Source of the DNA: Nephrocerus scutellatus
Lineage: Eukaryota; Arthropoda; Insecta; Diptera; Pipunculidae
Assembly: GCA_947095585.1 (NCBI GenBank)
Contig: OX352765.1
Span: forward strand, 65,039,425-65,103,424
DNA: 64,000 bases
Direction: 5' to 3'
Shown: in pieces, positions 44,701 to 55,440 of the stretch
How positions within the stretch are numbered: position 1 is the stretch's first letter
Layout: each line of letters starts with the position of its first letter
Made by a program: the position numbers and the translations under genes
Notes under the pieces: generated by a model
What the model saw: the letters and a program-made list of their open reading frames with translations, nothing else
Told to the model about the DNA's origin: nothing
The model's database searches: none

Positions 44701-45174
44701 ACTACTTTGCATCAGCTAGATAGAATACAAAACCGCGCGATAAAACTTATCGGTGACGAAAATATAGCGAAATCGATTGATTCGCTTGAACACCGCAGGA
44801 ACGTTTCTTGCTTGTCACTATTTTATCGCTTCTTCTACCAGCGGTGCTCAAGAGAAATAGCCAGCTGCATGCCACCTCTCCTTGAATTCAACCGCAATAC
44901 TCGTGGCGCTCTAAATGCTCATCAGTTTACCCTTAAGCCCATCTTCGGACGTACAGTTAAATTCAGGGATTCGTTCTTCAGCCGTAAAACTCGTATGTGG
45001 AATGCTCTGCCCACATCACTATGATCCACAGGCATTCAAAACACAAGCTCATAGACATCTCCTCTTTTCTCCTCCTCTTCCTTAACGCCCACGCTGTGCC
45101 AAGCATATAGCCGAGCATTATAAGGGTGCGAACCCCTTGAAGCGTGCGCGAATTATAAAAAAAAAAAAAAAAAA
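41765..45174 (+). mobile_element. Single-ORF LINE (CR1/Jockey-type), potentially intact
   Basis: About 460 bp of 5' UTR, including an A-rich tract at 41848-41880, precede the ORF. The 3' UTR is short (about 130 bp) and ends AATTATAAAA with a ~19-nt poly(A) at 45156-45174. It is inserted into integrase DNA that resumes immediately after. No ORF1 is seen. The insertion site shows no clear target duplication. Confidence 0.85.
42226..45024 (+). CDS. LINE ORF2: endonuclease and reverse transcriptase, uninterrupted
   Basis: The frame is open from 42154; the first good ATG is 42226, giving about 932 codons. Endonuclease motifs: LSNIRGLRTN, LSETQVF, GDFNVHNSGW and SSDHCVV. RT motifs: SYRPIALTSILSKV, YGFRGQRSTGDL, ALDISKAFDRVWH (motif A), GVPQGSVLSPTLFLIFI (motif B), HSFADDSTLSF (motif C) and LGMCVNDKLRWNDH. 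The C-terminus ends MWNALPTSL. All catalytic residues seen are intact, so this copy may be retrotransposition-competent or very recent. A fragment of the same family is at 37800-38345. Confidence 0.9.
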   Translation: MCVFRVDLSNIRGLRTNSFAVFNHVHVHRPAILALSETQVFDNSDASEFNLPGYSLVPLFFPRRGLAIYVRRDVAFQLLPHFSQSSNPEFNFIWLKVKVHERNIYYCFLYRSPHLDSVSTQSEFDALSDSILRIGNRKNEIVIAGDFNVHNSGWLRHSGQTTLEGRCVELFAEFNHLTQLVNEPTRIPDIANHSANTLDLFLTSRPDKYSVNVSSPLGSSDHCVVSANFSLINHVVREKTPKKIVWQYEKANWDSLNNFFGSYNWSLLFRDSNVDAAADAITNIILIGMRKFIPFRNKSIKSKEDGWYDLSCKEASRIREVCFRFYKANPSEENRKKFKRARNDCNAHLRRVKFAYDRKLRQKILQCPIGSKNFWSFVKRIKNSASSSIPTLIYNDIPVVSSMDKANLFAAHFAASSTLPDCALPPPAPQSIEHSMGQIFFRTRAVARVLNDLNTYKSAGPDGISPLVLKRCSSKLALPLRKLFHLSYSSGLFPRSWKTAFVQPIPKKGEPSSPSSYRPIALTSILSKVMETLINYQLKKYLETNVILSDRQYGFRGQRSTGDLMVYLTEQWNRSLHHFGESKAVALDISKAFDRVWHQALLSKMRAYGVDDKLLQWIRSYLLDRSIPVVLDGFKSEIHHINAGVPQGSVLSPTLFLIFINDLLSVTSNPIHSFADDSTLSFSYKFEERPSTSDVELKQHRMLSTLNSDLDSIIQWGENNRVEFNASKTQCCLLSSKRILNPMPLSMNGTCIEETEKLAILGMCVNDKLRWNDHIFTVAKNAAKCLGFLARCKKYFTPSDLATIYKAFIRPKLEYNCHIWSGAPKTTLHQLDRIQNRAIKLIGDENIAKSIDSLEHRRNVSCLSLFYRFFYQRCSREIASCMPPLLEFNRNTRGALNAHQFTLKPIFGRTVKFRDSFFSRKTRMWNALPTSL

Positions 45175-46640
45175 ATGATCTTCGTGAATGTAAGATCTGA
45201 TAGCAGATAGGATACTTCTATTTACGCGTTCTGAGGCGTTCGCCTGTGGCGAGTACTTCGGCGCTAACCATGTTTATTCAAAAATTCGTTAAAAGACTTG
45301 GACGTAAATTGCTTGCCATTGTCACTCAAAATTTGATCTGGACAGAATAAACACTAAGGACTCGCCTTTCTAAAAATTTAATTACATTATGTGGCATCAC
45401 GCATCGCCTTGAGCAAAACAAAGCTACTAAAATTATCCAAAACTACGAACATATAAGTATTACCTTGTTTTGAACGCGGATAAGGGCCCCTGAAGTCTAT
45501 ATGGGCCATGTCGTTCAATTCGAACTTACCATTTTTTTTTAAAAAAGATTTGTAAGAGGCGTTGTCAGGTCTGCGTACCGTCGAATAAAACGCCTATACC
45601 AACCAGCCATGCCCAGAAACCTTCTGAGTTGACGAACGGAATTAGGGACAGGATAAGAAGTAATTGCGGATATTTTTGAATCGTCATCGCCAACAACGAA
45701 ATTCTTTAAGGAGAAATTTACTCTTCTCTATATTAATGGTAAGACCAGCTTTCCTCAATAGATCAGCCACCTTACTCAGCAACTCGTGGTGTGTAATTCG
45801 TGAGATATTACTCGGTGCATTAATCGACACATTGTCTGTGGAGCATTGCAAAGCCCCAAAGGTACAACGATAATTTGGTATAATGGTATAAATTGATCCC
45901 GGAACAGTGAAAGCTTTCTTATCCCTTGACCCCCATCCAATGGAATCTGCCAAAAGGCATCCCTTAAATCCAGGCTCGACATAAATCGTGTCTTGTTAAG
46001 GCGTCCTAAGAAACCGTCTATGAGAGGCAAAAGTTGTGCATCCCTCACCGTAACCGCATTCACATTCCTTGCATCCAAACACATTCGGACTCTGCCATCC
46101 GCCTTGCGTACCTTTGTGATTGGGGAACTCCACAAACTTGCACTTTCCTCGATGACCCCTAGGGAGAGCATTCGATCAAGCTCTTCCCAATCTTAGTTTC
46201 AACAGCCGGGAACACAGCATAAAACTGTTGTTTGATAGGTTTGGTATCGCCCACGTCAATAACGTGTGTTAAAAAATGCGTTCGCCCTAGTCCAAGAACA
46301 GCAGACGACGGAAAACGTTGCTTGACTATCTCTAACTGTTCCTGCTGAGACGGAGTTAGCTCATGCAAATGAGAATCAACATCGATATTAATTGTATGGT
46401 ACGAGAAGAACAAATTGGTGAAGAAGTTGGCAAGTCAAACCTAGCATGACCGCGAACAATTCTTAAGTGAAATAATTTCCAAAAATCGACCACGAGGTAC
46501 AATCACTGTTTAAAATTCGGAGCTAGAAGGTAACTAAAGTAGTTTGACCAGAGAACATGACAGGTACTCTTATGTTACCAATGATTTGTTCCGAAATGCC
46601 GTTTGCCGTTCTAATGGTTGCCGGAAATTAACGGTGGGAT
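45175..46640 (-). pseudogene. Gypsy protease, RT and integrase core, internally deleted
   Basis: From the right: protease end (NGISEQIIGNIRVPVMF; VDFWKLF), RT N-terminus (GRVRMCLDARNVNAVTV; FMSSLDLRDAFWQIPL), then QLRRFLGMAGWYRRFI of the RT end. Directly adjoining at about 45535 comes the integrase core (MAHIDFRGPYPRSKQGNTY). RNase H and the integrase zinc domain are therefore missing. A frameshift lies at 45900. Confidence 0.75.
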
Positions 46641-46654
46641 TCTTTAAAAATTCT

Positions 46655-47523
46655 TCACAGTTTTTAACGTGGTTTTACAGCCGGGGTAGACCTCAGTGTG
46701 ACCAGGGTTCTGTGTGCAAAAAAAGGAGTCGTTACAATAAAAAAATTGTTGGTTTAGGATCTTGGAATTTATTTTTCAAAAATTTTCAATGTGTGCTTTC
46801 TTCAATTACAATAAAAATATTAAGTTTATTCGGTAGTAGTTCCTAGAATTTTATGTAAATGATTAGCTGGTTAGTGGTAGTGGCAAGGTAGGTACTCTTA
46901 AGCCACTATAGCTGAAAAATGAAGATTTATTCATTAGGTACCTAATACAAGTACAAAGTACTCATACTCTTTGTTCCTAGAATTAGGGAAATAATTAACG
47001 GGTTAATGGTAGTGACAAGGTAGGTACTCTTAAGCCACTATAGCTGAATGAAGATTTAATATTATATATATTTTTAAATATATCAATTAAGTACTTAGTA
47101 ACAAAAACTCAAAGTGCAAAGTACTTAGTATTTTTGAACTCTTGGTTAGGGATTTTGGAAATCTCCTATAACATTTAGCGTGGAGGTAATAGCAAGGTAG
47201 GTACTCTTAAGATATTTATTGAGGACTTGGATTTTACAGCGTTTAGCACGGAAGTAATAGCAAGGTAAGTACTCTTGAACTATTAGTTTAGGACTTGGGT
47301 CTTGCATTGTTTAGTTCAGCAGTAATAGCAAGGTAGGTTCTCTTGAACTATTAGTTGTGACCTTGGGAAGGAACTCGGGAAGATTAGGCCTTTTGGTTGA
47401 GCTGCGTGCTCCTTTTATACTCTTTCCGTTGTTAAAAAATAGTGCTACGCGGCTTGGTTTTCCGTTGATTTGTCGTTTTGACGTGACAACGTCTCACTAA
47501 AAGGTATAAGGGGGTGCATGTTC
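46655..47523. repeat. LTR-like repeat X with hairpin minisatellite
   Basis: Shares CAGCCGGGGTAGACCTCAG..TGTGACCAGGG..GTCGTTACAATAAAA and a ...GAACTCGGGAAGATTAGGCC..CTCCTTTTATAC end with repeat Y. It contains five hairpin units (near 46878, 46998, 47186, 47254, 47325). The opening resembles the LTR of element A in layout (CCAGGGTTC..GTCGTTACAA). Confidence 0.6.
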
Positions 47524-48670
47524 TGTAACTGAGTTTCCCAGCCGGGGTAGAACTCAGTGTGACCAGGGTTCAATAAGGGGGGTCGTTACAATAAAATTTA
47601 TGGTTTGGGGTTTGTGGAAAATTAAATGGATCTCTTTATTATTTCAAAAATTGTTTGTGTTTGTTTCAATTATTAGATTTACATTTGTTAATAAAAAATT
47701 GTAAAATTGAAAAGTAAAAGTACAAAGTGTCCATTATTCCTAGGAAAAGAATGGGTTAATCGTAGTGGCAAGGTAGCACTCTTGAACCACTGTAGCTGAA
47801 AGAAAGTTTATGGATTAACGAGTTTAAGTACAAAGTACTTGTACCCCTTGGCTCCTAGAATTGGGAGAGAACGGGTTAATCGTAGTGGCAAGGTAGCACT
47901 CTTGAACCACTGTAGTTGAAAGAAAGTTTATGGATTAACGGTGGGTTCAAGTACAAAGTACTTGTACCCCTTGGCTCCTAGAATTGGAAGAGAACGGGTT
48001 AATCGTAGTGGCAAGGTAGCACTCTTGAACCACTGTAGCTGAAAGAAAGTTTAGTCGAGGATTTGGGTTTAGCTCGGAAGTAATAGTAAGGTAGTACTCT
48101 TGAACTATTAATCGAGAATTTGGGGTTTTCAGCGTTTAGCTCGGAAGTAATAGTAAGGTAGTACTCTTGAACTATTAATCGAGAATTTGGGGTTTTCAGC
48201 GTTTAGCTCGGAAGTAATAGTAAGGTAGTACTCTTGAACTATTAATCGAGAATTTGGGTTTTCAGCGTTTAGCTCGGAAGTAATAGTAAGGTAGTACTCT
48301 TGAACTATTAATCGAGAATTTGGGGTTTTCAGCGTTTAGCTCGGAAGTAATAGTAAGGTAGTATTCTTGAACTATTAATCGAGAATTTGGGGTTTTCAGC
48401 GTTTAGCTCGGAAGTAATAGTAAGGTAGTACTCTTGAACTATTAATCGAGAATTTGGGGTTGTCAGCGTTTAGCTCGGAAGTAATAGTAAGGTAGTACTC
48501 TTGAACTATTAATCGAGAATTTGGGTTTTCGGCAGGATGTAGTTCAACAATAATAGTAAGGTAGTACTCTTGAACTATTTGTTGTGAACAGTGGAAGGAA
48601 CTCGGGAAGAATAGACCTTTTGCTTGAGCTGCGTACTCCTTTTATACTGTTTCCCTGCGGTTGGTTTTCC
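47524..48670. repeat. LTR-like repeat Y with 67-bp hairpin minisatellite
   Basis: Starts TGTAACTGAGTTTCCCAGCC. It holds three ~110-120 bp units (hairpins near 47763, 47883, 48005), then a 67-bp array (units at 48075, 48142, 48209, 48275, 48342, 48409, 48476). Every unit contains an inverted repeat around the conserved loop AAGGTAG..TACTCTTGAA. It is probably an LTR of a divergent element; the right boundary is uncertain. Confidence 0.6.
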
Positions 48671-49475
48671 GTTGGCTCCTTGTTTTCATCGTGTTCGTTG
48701 TTGTTGTGCTGGATTTCCATAAATTCAGACGCATGTATGCGCGTTTGACATATACATGTTCTTCGTAGGATGTTTCCTTTGAAGAACAACATGTATGATA
48801 TACATGTTTCTGGCCTTGCAACGTGTGTGTGTACGCATAAAATCTTCATTGCTCAGTTGCGATTATGCATGTTGTTTTCTGCCTTACACCGTGTGTGTGT
48901 GTGTGTATGCATAAATCCATCATTGCTCAGTTTCGAATACGCATGTTGTTGTCTGCATTCGTTGGCGAGCTCACTTGGTAGTTTTTTGCCTGAGTGGTGC
49001 TCAGGTCATTGACACCGCCAGCCGTTACATGATATTTTGATTCTTGTCGGCTATGCGTGGGAGTACGTCTGCACCTACTGCCTGAGCGCGAGGGTGACAG
49101 ACGTTTTCTTCGGCTAATTCGCTGCTGTGTGCCGTAGTGATCTACTGATGTCGTGACAGAGACCATGCGTTGTGCACTGCGTGGTGGTAGTTTTATTAAA
49201 TGCGCGATGATCTCTTAATCGCCTATTGCTCGTAATAGGAAAATAAAGAAAAGAGGAGAAACGAAATATTGCCCATTTCGCCGCCAATTGAGTGACTTTT
49301 GCTTAAAATTTGTAGAGAGTGCATTGGTAACTATGAATGATTGTTAAAAACTACATTTTGAGTTTTTTTTATTTCTTTAATTTTATGTCTATGACAAAAG
49401 GCTTGAAAATTATTTCCAGACATGTTGTGTGGGAAAAATTCTAATGTGGAGAATTTTGTTCCGCACAGTTCAAAA
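48671..49475. repeat. Dispersed repeat R2, copy 1
   Basis: Homologous to 52710-53455 over most of its length: GTTCGTTG.TGTTGTGC, CACTTGGTA.TTTTTGC, TATGCGTGGGAGTAC, GGCGAATTCGCTG, GCCATTTCGCCG..AATTGAGTGAC, CCAGACATGTTGTGT. No coding. Confidence 0.7.
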
Positions 49476-49549
49476 AGTAAAATGTTAACTGAGACACTGT
49501 TAAGTGATACAGTGCTCACACTGTTGTGAGACACTGTTGTGATCAACAG

Positions 49550-50425
49550 CATCACACTTTTAAGTGAGCCATTTTTAAATGTCAGTACTTTGGGAACTAA
49601 GTCATTTCCCAAGCGATTCGCATGAAATTCGGAATGTGGGACTAATATGTGACTATAAGACTTGTTCCTATGGAAATTCTGGGATCTGGCCAATAGGGTC
49701 TGGGATTTTTGGAACCAAGCCATTTCTCAAGGGATTCGTATGAAACTCGGATTGTGGGACTAATATGTGACTATAAGACTTGTTCCTATGGAAATTCTGG
49801 GATCTGGCCAATAGGGTCTGGGATTTTTGGAACCAAGCCATTTCTCAAGGGATTCGTATGAAACTCGGAATGTGGGACTAATATGTGACTATAAGAGTTC
49901 TTCCAATGGAAATTCTGGAATATGATCATTATGGTCTGGACTTTCTGGAGCAAATCAATTTCTCAAGCGATCTGCATGAAATTTGGTATGTAGGGGTAAG
50001 ATGCGACTATTAGACTTTTTGCTATGGAAATTCTGGAATATTTTTTTTTATTGTCTGGAATATCTGGAGCAAAGCAATTTTTCAGGCGATTCACATGAAA
50101 TTCGGAATGAAGGACTAAGATGTGACTATAAGTTTTCTTCCTATGGAAATTCTGGAATATAATCATTATGGTCTGGAATTTTGGGAACTAAGCAATTTCT
50201 CAAGCGATTAGCATTAAATTCGGAATGTAGGACTAAGATGCGACTATAAGATTTCTTCCTATGGAAATTCTGGAATATGGTCATTATTGTCTGAAATTTC
50301 TGGATCAAAGCAATTTTTCAAGCGATTCGCATGCAATTCGGAATCAAGGAATAAGATTCGACTATAAGATTTCTTCCTATGGAAATTCTGGAATATGATC
50401 ATTATGGTCTGGAATTTCTCAAGCG
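49550..50425. repeat. 118-bp tandem array, about seven units
   Basis: The motif CCTATGGAAATTCTGG recurs at about 49668, 49786, 49902, 50021, 50140, 50258 and 50377. Spacing is 116-119 bp. The first two units are nearly identical, the others diverged. It is satellite-like and non-coding; frames within it are repeat artefacts. Confidence 0.9.
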
Positions 50426-50479
50426 ACTCGTGCCTTTTAATTTAATCGTAATGTTGGCCACAACGTCAACGAATTTCAC

Positions 50480-51440
50480 TACAACCGCGCGTAAAGATTA
50501 CACAGCATTTAACAGCTCTTACTTCTCCTACTACTATCGACGCAACTGCATTACTATATTTGTGCAATGATATGCAATATTTAATATGTACCCACCTCAC
50601 AATAAATTATTATGAACATTTAAATCAGCTTATAAATTATTTATTCTGTTGTATGTGATGTGATTGATGATCATGTATGTGGTTTCAATAACATAATATC
50701 AAGCAAAGCAGAACGAAACAAACATATGCAGTAGTAGGCTGCGGTCAAGAATTCAGCCGCTGCGCAGTTTATGCTGCATGTTGGTCAAAAATTCACTTTT
50801 CAGCCAATGCATTAAAGAAAAATCGACTGCGCAGTTTACGCAGCTACTTAAAATTGGATGCAAGTAGCAAAATGTAAATATCAAATTGTCGCCCTACAAG
50901 CAGACTGTAAGTCGGTTCAAAATATAGCCGCGATTTCGTGCATACCGACTGCCTGCCATTTTTTTGGGCAGCACAAGCTGCGAAGCCACTTAATTCTTTA
51001 CCGCAGCCGCAGTGATAGTATAGTCTCTGCTCATTTTCTATCAGTGTTCTGCTCTTTCTATCAACATTGCATAAAATATGAGTGAGTGCTCTCGTGTTTG
51101 TCGCTTTGAAACATGCAGGCCAATTATTTCTCATTAAATTTCTTTTGCAGACCATAGAGAACAGAAATAAGAGAACAATGCAAAAGAAATTTAATGAGAA
51201 ATAATTGGCCTGTATGTTTCAAAGCGACATTCTTACCGTGCATGGGCAGCACTACTCACTACTTTTCTCTTCTAATTTAATTTAAAACTACTCAAATTGT
51301 TTATGAGTTGAAACCAAAAGCTGCATTACTGTGTTTGGGCAGTAATATGCAATATGCAGCATCTTCACAGTTAGTGGTTATGAACATTAAAATTCGCTTA
51401 TAAATAATTTATATATAATGTGATGTGATGATGATGTATG
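50480..51440. repeat. Direct repeats flanking a hairpin-bearing segment
   Basis: 50500-50690 and about 51240-51440 share ATATGCAATAT..TTATGAACATT, GCTTATAAAT and GTGATGTGATGATGATGTATGTG in order. Between them lie GCGCAGTTTATGCTGC-type inverted motifs and the long hairpin. It may be a small composite element. Confidence 0.5.
51100..51228. repeat. 50-bp-arm inverted repeat (hairpin)
   Basis: Left arm 51100-51149 (GTCGCTTTGAAACATGCAGG...) and right arm 51179-51228 are reverse complements with one visible mismatch; the loop is 29 nt. It could fold into a near-perfect 50-bp stem. Confidence 0.9.
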
Positions 51441-51770
51441 TGATGAGCTACGGTGCAAACTTGTATTTAGTATAGAAAAAAAAATGTCTTTAATCAATTT
51501 CTACATTACTAAGTGTTAATAAAATCCTCATTGCGATGATTTACATCATTCAAATTATTGAGCATTGATAATGAATCAGCAGGAAACGAAAGTAGTAGTA
51601 GACACACAAATTTTTTTTGGTCAAAACCCTCTTTAAACATTCATCAATAACCAGTTCGTGAGCACGTGCGTGCACAGGTCATTAAATTTTCATTTTTTTA
51701 ATTCTCTGTTTACCAAATCCTGTGTTAAATTACAAAAAAAACAACCCATAAAAATTAAAATTTTTCTTGT

Positions 51771-52199
51771 AAATTCTCTAATCGGGGATACACACACACA
51801 CACTGCGTGCTCGTTTTGTGGTAAAATCATACACCAAATGACGCAGCGGCAGCGAACAGCGCTGCTCACAAAGCACAGAGCTCAGACTTTGCCGTGATCT
51901 GATGCGATATAACGATATTTAAAAATTATATATTGGGGTCCCCAAGGGGCCGATCGCTCCAAATTTTTACAAAAAGTGTTTTCCATCGAAGACACACATG
52001 TGTACAAAATTTAAAGAAAATCGGGTAAATTTTGTAAAATATTTGTATGAGAGCCCCCCGACCCCGCGGCCCGAGGGGCCTCAAATTTTAATAGAAAGTG
52101 TTTTCTTGGGAGATATACATGTGTGCAAAATTTCAATAAAATCGGGCTGTAGGAAGTGGGTTAAAAATTGATCACAAGATTTGGCCAGCCAGCCAGCCA

Positions 52200-52234
<35 letters not shown>

Positions 52235-52264
52235 TCGGGCAAGTGAAGTTAATATAGAGAATTT
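51771..52264 (+). mobile_element. Complete 494-bp TIR/minisatellite element
   Basis: Ends AAATTCTCTA / TAGAGAATTT. It contains (CA)n (51790-51801), two internal units with AAAAAGTGTTTTCC and CCCCCGACCCC, and a (CCAG)n tract at 52185-52233. No coding. Confidence 0.75.
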
Positions 52265-52709
52265 AAAAAAAAACAGTACTACTATTATGTTACATATAAA
52301 GAGGCATATACAATTTAGAAGTTGCATACTACCTTGTTACTTTTTCCGTTTATGTTTTCTCGTCTTTTCTTTAATAATTTCTACAATGCTAAATGTCAAT
52401 AACATTCAAGTTACATACTATGAGCAGAAAGAAGCACAGTAATGATACAGTGAGAGTATAGTCTCTGTTGGTTGGTTCTCTGCTCACCTCACTTTGACTT
52501 TAATAATTTCTACATTACATTACTAATTTAATTGAATTAAAAGGTTTAAACTCCGAAATTATTTTATAACAACATAAATTGGAAAACTAGATATACACTT
52601 TAATTTAAGTTAAATGTACATACATAAAAATGAAATAAAATTAAATAAAAAATAAAAAATTAACGTTGTCACGCTCAAAACCCTCGCGGCCGTGTAGACG
52701 ACACAGCCT
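52265..52709. other. AT-rich spacer
   Basis: A stretch with AGTATAGTCTCTG resembles 51015-51030. No gene is seen. Confidence 0.4.
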
Positions 52710-53455
52710 ACTCTGATCTTTTTTCATTATGTTCGTTGATGTTGTGCCAAGATTTTCATATATGTATATCCAGACGCATATATGCATGCTTGCAGTATGC
52801 ATGTTCTCAATCGCAATATTGATGTTTTCCTCCGAATACAACATGTTCGTTTTCAATTGTGATATATACATGTATGTATGTTGGCGGGCACACTTGGTAA
52901 TTTCTTGTACAAAAAATACTCTCTTGTTTTCCAAACCGGTTTCTGATCTATCAGGAGGTCATTGACATCATCAGCCCTTGCAGAGTGTTTGTTGATTTTT
53001 GGTTTATGCGTGGGAGTACATCTTCACCTAATGCCGGAACGTGAGGGGCACAGACGTTCTTTCAGGCGAATTCGCTGTTGTGTGCAATAGTGATCATCTA
53101 CCTATATGCACTGGTTGCCCACCAATAGAGATCAGTGGCGTTAGTTTTGTTGTTAGCGTTGTGCGTTTGCGTGGTGGTGGTTCTGTCCGATGCAATATGA
53201 TTTATATGATATCGCCCATCGCTCGAAAGAGAAGGAGAAAAGAGGAAAAAAGAAACATTGCCATTTCGCCGTCAATTGAGTGACTTTTGAGTCACTTAAC
53301 AATTTTTGAAATGCCGTCGGTACATAACTACATTTTTAGTTGATTCCAATAAGTTAATGTCTATGAAAAAACGGCTTGGAAATTAATTATTTCCAGACAT
53401 GTTGTGTTGGAAAAATTCTAATGTGAAGAATTTTGTTCCTCACAAGTTTTTATCC
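52710..53455. repeat. Dispersed repeat R2, copy 2
   Basis: Diverged copy of 48671-49475. It abuts gypsy protease sequence at about 53456. Confidence 0.7.
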
Positions 53456-54560
53456 AAAATAGAGTCGTTAGCACCACTGTCCAATAACCCAAAAACCCTT
53501 TTGTCTAAAATGTCCACTTCGGCATACGGCCATCGGATGTATCAGTTAACAATGATTCAGAAATTTGAGATTTAAGCGCTTTCCTGCGTTGAAAATAACG
53601 GATGGAACGTAAATAACGTTTTTCCCTGTAGGTACATTTTGGATAGGTAGTTTTGGATTTAGTATATTTTAAGAAGCTACTGCTTTTAGTAATATTTATC
53701 CAATATCAATCTGCTGCGATGCCACGGAGAAAGTAACTTATATCATTAGCAATTTGCTGCAAATGAATTCGGTTAGTCAACGCTTGGTGCTCCAATATAC
53801 GAATAAATTTTTAACTGACGTGCCCGTCAAATGTTGGATCACGCTGAAGAGGCTTTAAGATGGGTGGATGGTAGAACTGATCTGGATTCAGCACTGAACA
53901 ATTGCCAGACTGTTTATTATTTGACAAGGAGCTACCCATCGGTGGGAACAACAAATTATATTGGGTCTGGCTTACACTCGCTTGTTTTAACATTGCCGGA
54001 ACAGTCTTCGAACTCGTTACAACGGGATCGAATCTCTGTGAAGAAACTCCCTAAACTACACCGTTCAAATTATTAGAAATTGTAGGCTCATTGCTATAAT
54101 TAGGAGAGCTGGTCTGATGCTCTAATTGTCGTACTTGTGACTGGTCTGTCTGATCTGTATCAGAACTGTCGGACCCTTTCCCGTCGTCCTAGTCAATGCT
54201 GTCACTAGAATGGGTAGGTCCTTCGGTACCAATACCCAACTGAGCGATAGACTTATTTAAATCCTTGTAGCATTTTTGATAAATTCGGTCATCTGATCAC
54301 ATTTCTTGTTAAGTACGGGGACCATTGTCTCCACGGCTTTGGAGTACTGGATCCTTTGCAGCTGACTACGAATGTGTAGCAACCGCGAATGGACTATATT
54401 AAACTGAATGCTAGCTTTATCGCTATGCGCAGATAGTATGTTTTGAACCTCACAATAGAGGGAACGAAATTTCAGTGAAATCTTACTGACTTCATATCCC
54501 CATCCTGCGGTCTAAAACAGGCCTTGTGCAAGTTCGAAAACCCCGCCCTTATGCACATCT
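53456..54560 (-). pseudogene. Third gypsy relic: protease active site and gag
   Basis: Minus strand at 53461-53520 reads EVDILDKRVFGLLDSGANDS, an aspartic protease active site. Further right, 54230-54400 gives gag-like helices (SQLQRIQYSKAVETMVPVLN, KKCDQMTEFI). Many stops. No capsid or zinc knuckle could be identified with confidence. Confidence 0.6.
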
Positions 54561-54880
54561 CAATCTGCTAATTCCACCACTTAAATGGTGAATGTTAGTT
54601 TTTTTTTTTCAATATCACTGTTAGTTTTCTTATTGAAATTTCTCAATTAAATCTTTTATATCTTTGAAAATTGAAAAAAGAGAAATGCATTAACAGCATC
54701 GCATGTCAAAAAATTACAAAACAGTTACATGTACATAGGTAGGTATGGACAAAAATATAATACCGTATACTTTAACTTTGTATGTGCTAATATAATTGTC
54801 ATGGCGTGTCGACACAAAACTAAGACAAGAGACACATGAAAATGAAAATTATTTTTGAGATCTGCTCCGTGACGATGATA
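54561..54880. other. AT-rich spacer
   Basis: Nothing recognised. Confidence 0.4.
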
Positions 54881-55319
54881 TTTTAGTGCTGCTGAGAATA
54901 AGTGTAGCGGGAGAATGAAGTGGAGGTAATATGCGACAAAATTATAATTATACAAAATAATATTATCACACGATAACAAGAATCCGAAATGCTGTACAAG
55001 GCCATAATGAAAGTTTTGGCCTCCGTCAAGTGGTCTTTAATTTCATCAAAAATCTCTAATATATTGCGTCCAGGCTTAGGAAATCTTTCTATCACAATGG
55101 TAATTTCTTGTTCAGTCTCTTTTTTGCCAATCTGTCTCGGATTGATGACACCAGCGATGGCGTTTATCGTTGCAGGCGGCAGATCAACCACCATAACAGT
55201 GAAGTTATTCTGTTTGCCAAATTGTGATAGCGTAGTGGTTATTTACTGCGTAACCTGATTCTCGTAGCGTCGACGGTAATTTGCGGTAATCTTGTCGTGC
55301 GTTAGGAAAACAACCTGAA

Positions 55320-55440
55320 TGTTCGGCAGATGATGACTGATGATGTTGTTAGTGTTCTTAATACTGTACCGACTGTATGAATATTCGGCAGATGATGACT
55401 GATGATGTTGTTAGTGTTCTTAATACTGTACCGATTGTAC
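55320..55440. repeat. 64-bp tandem duplication in a GCN2 intron
   Basis: The block starting TTCGGCAGATGATGACTGATG is repeated at an offset of about 64 bp with few differences. On the minus strand it lies between the HisRS-like part and the C-terminal domain, where GTATTAAG..CTAAC..CAG suggests an intron. The duplication would roughly double that intron. Confidence 0.75.

Larger units (their letters stand above)
41276..46650 (-). mobile_element. Second gypsy relic (same family as the RING-Gag element), interrupted by a LINE
   Basis: Integrase C-terminal sequence at 41393-41764 (RYNLRSR, FSAKLAP, WDVHVHAIASTL) continues at 45175 on the other side of the LINE with SPQANASERVNRSIL (integrase Glu intact). 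Then integrase core around 45490 is joined to RT end near 45540-45680, so RNase H and the integrase N-terminus are deleted. RT (45776-46171) and protease end (46159-46640) follow. All frames are broken. Confidence 0.8.

Noticed and set aside
47524..49026. A 1.5-kb solo LTR ending GCCGTTACA at 49026
   Set aside because: Homology to repeat R2 (52710-53455) runs straight through 49026 and no target duplication is seen, so that end is not a true LTR border.
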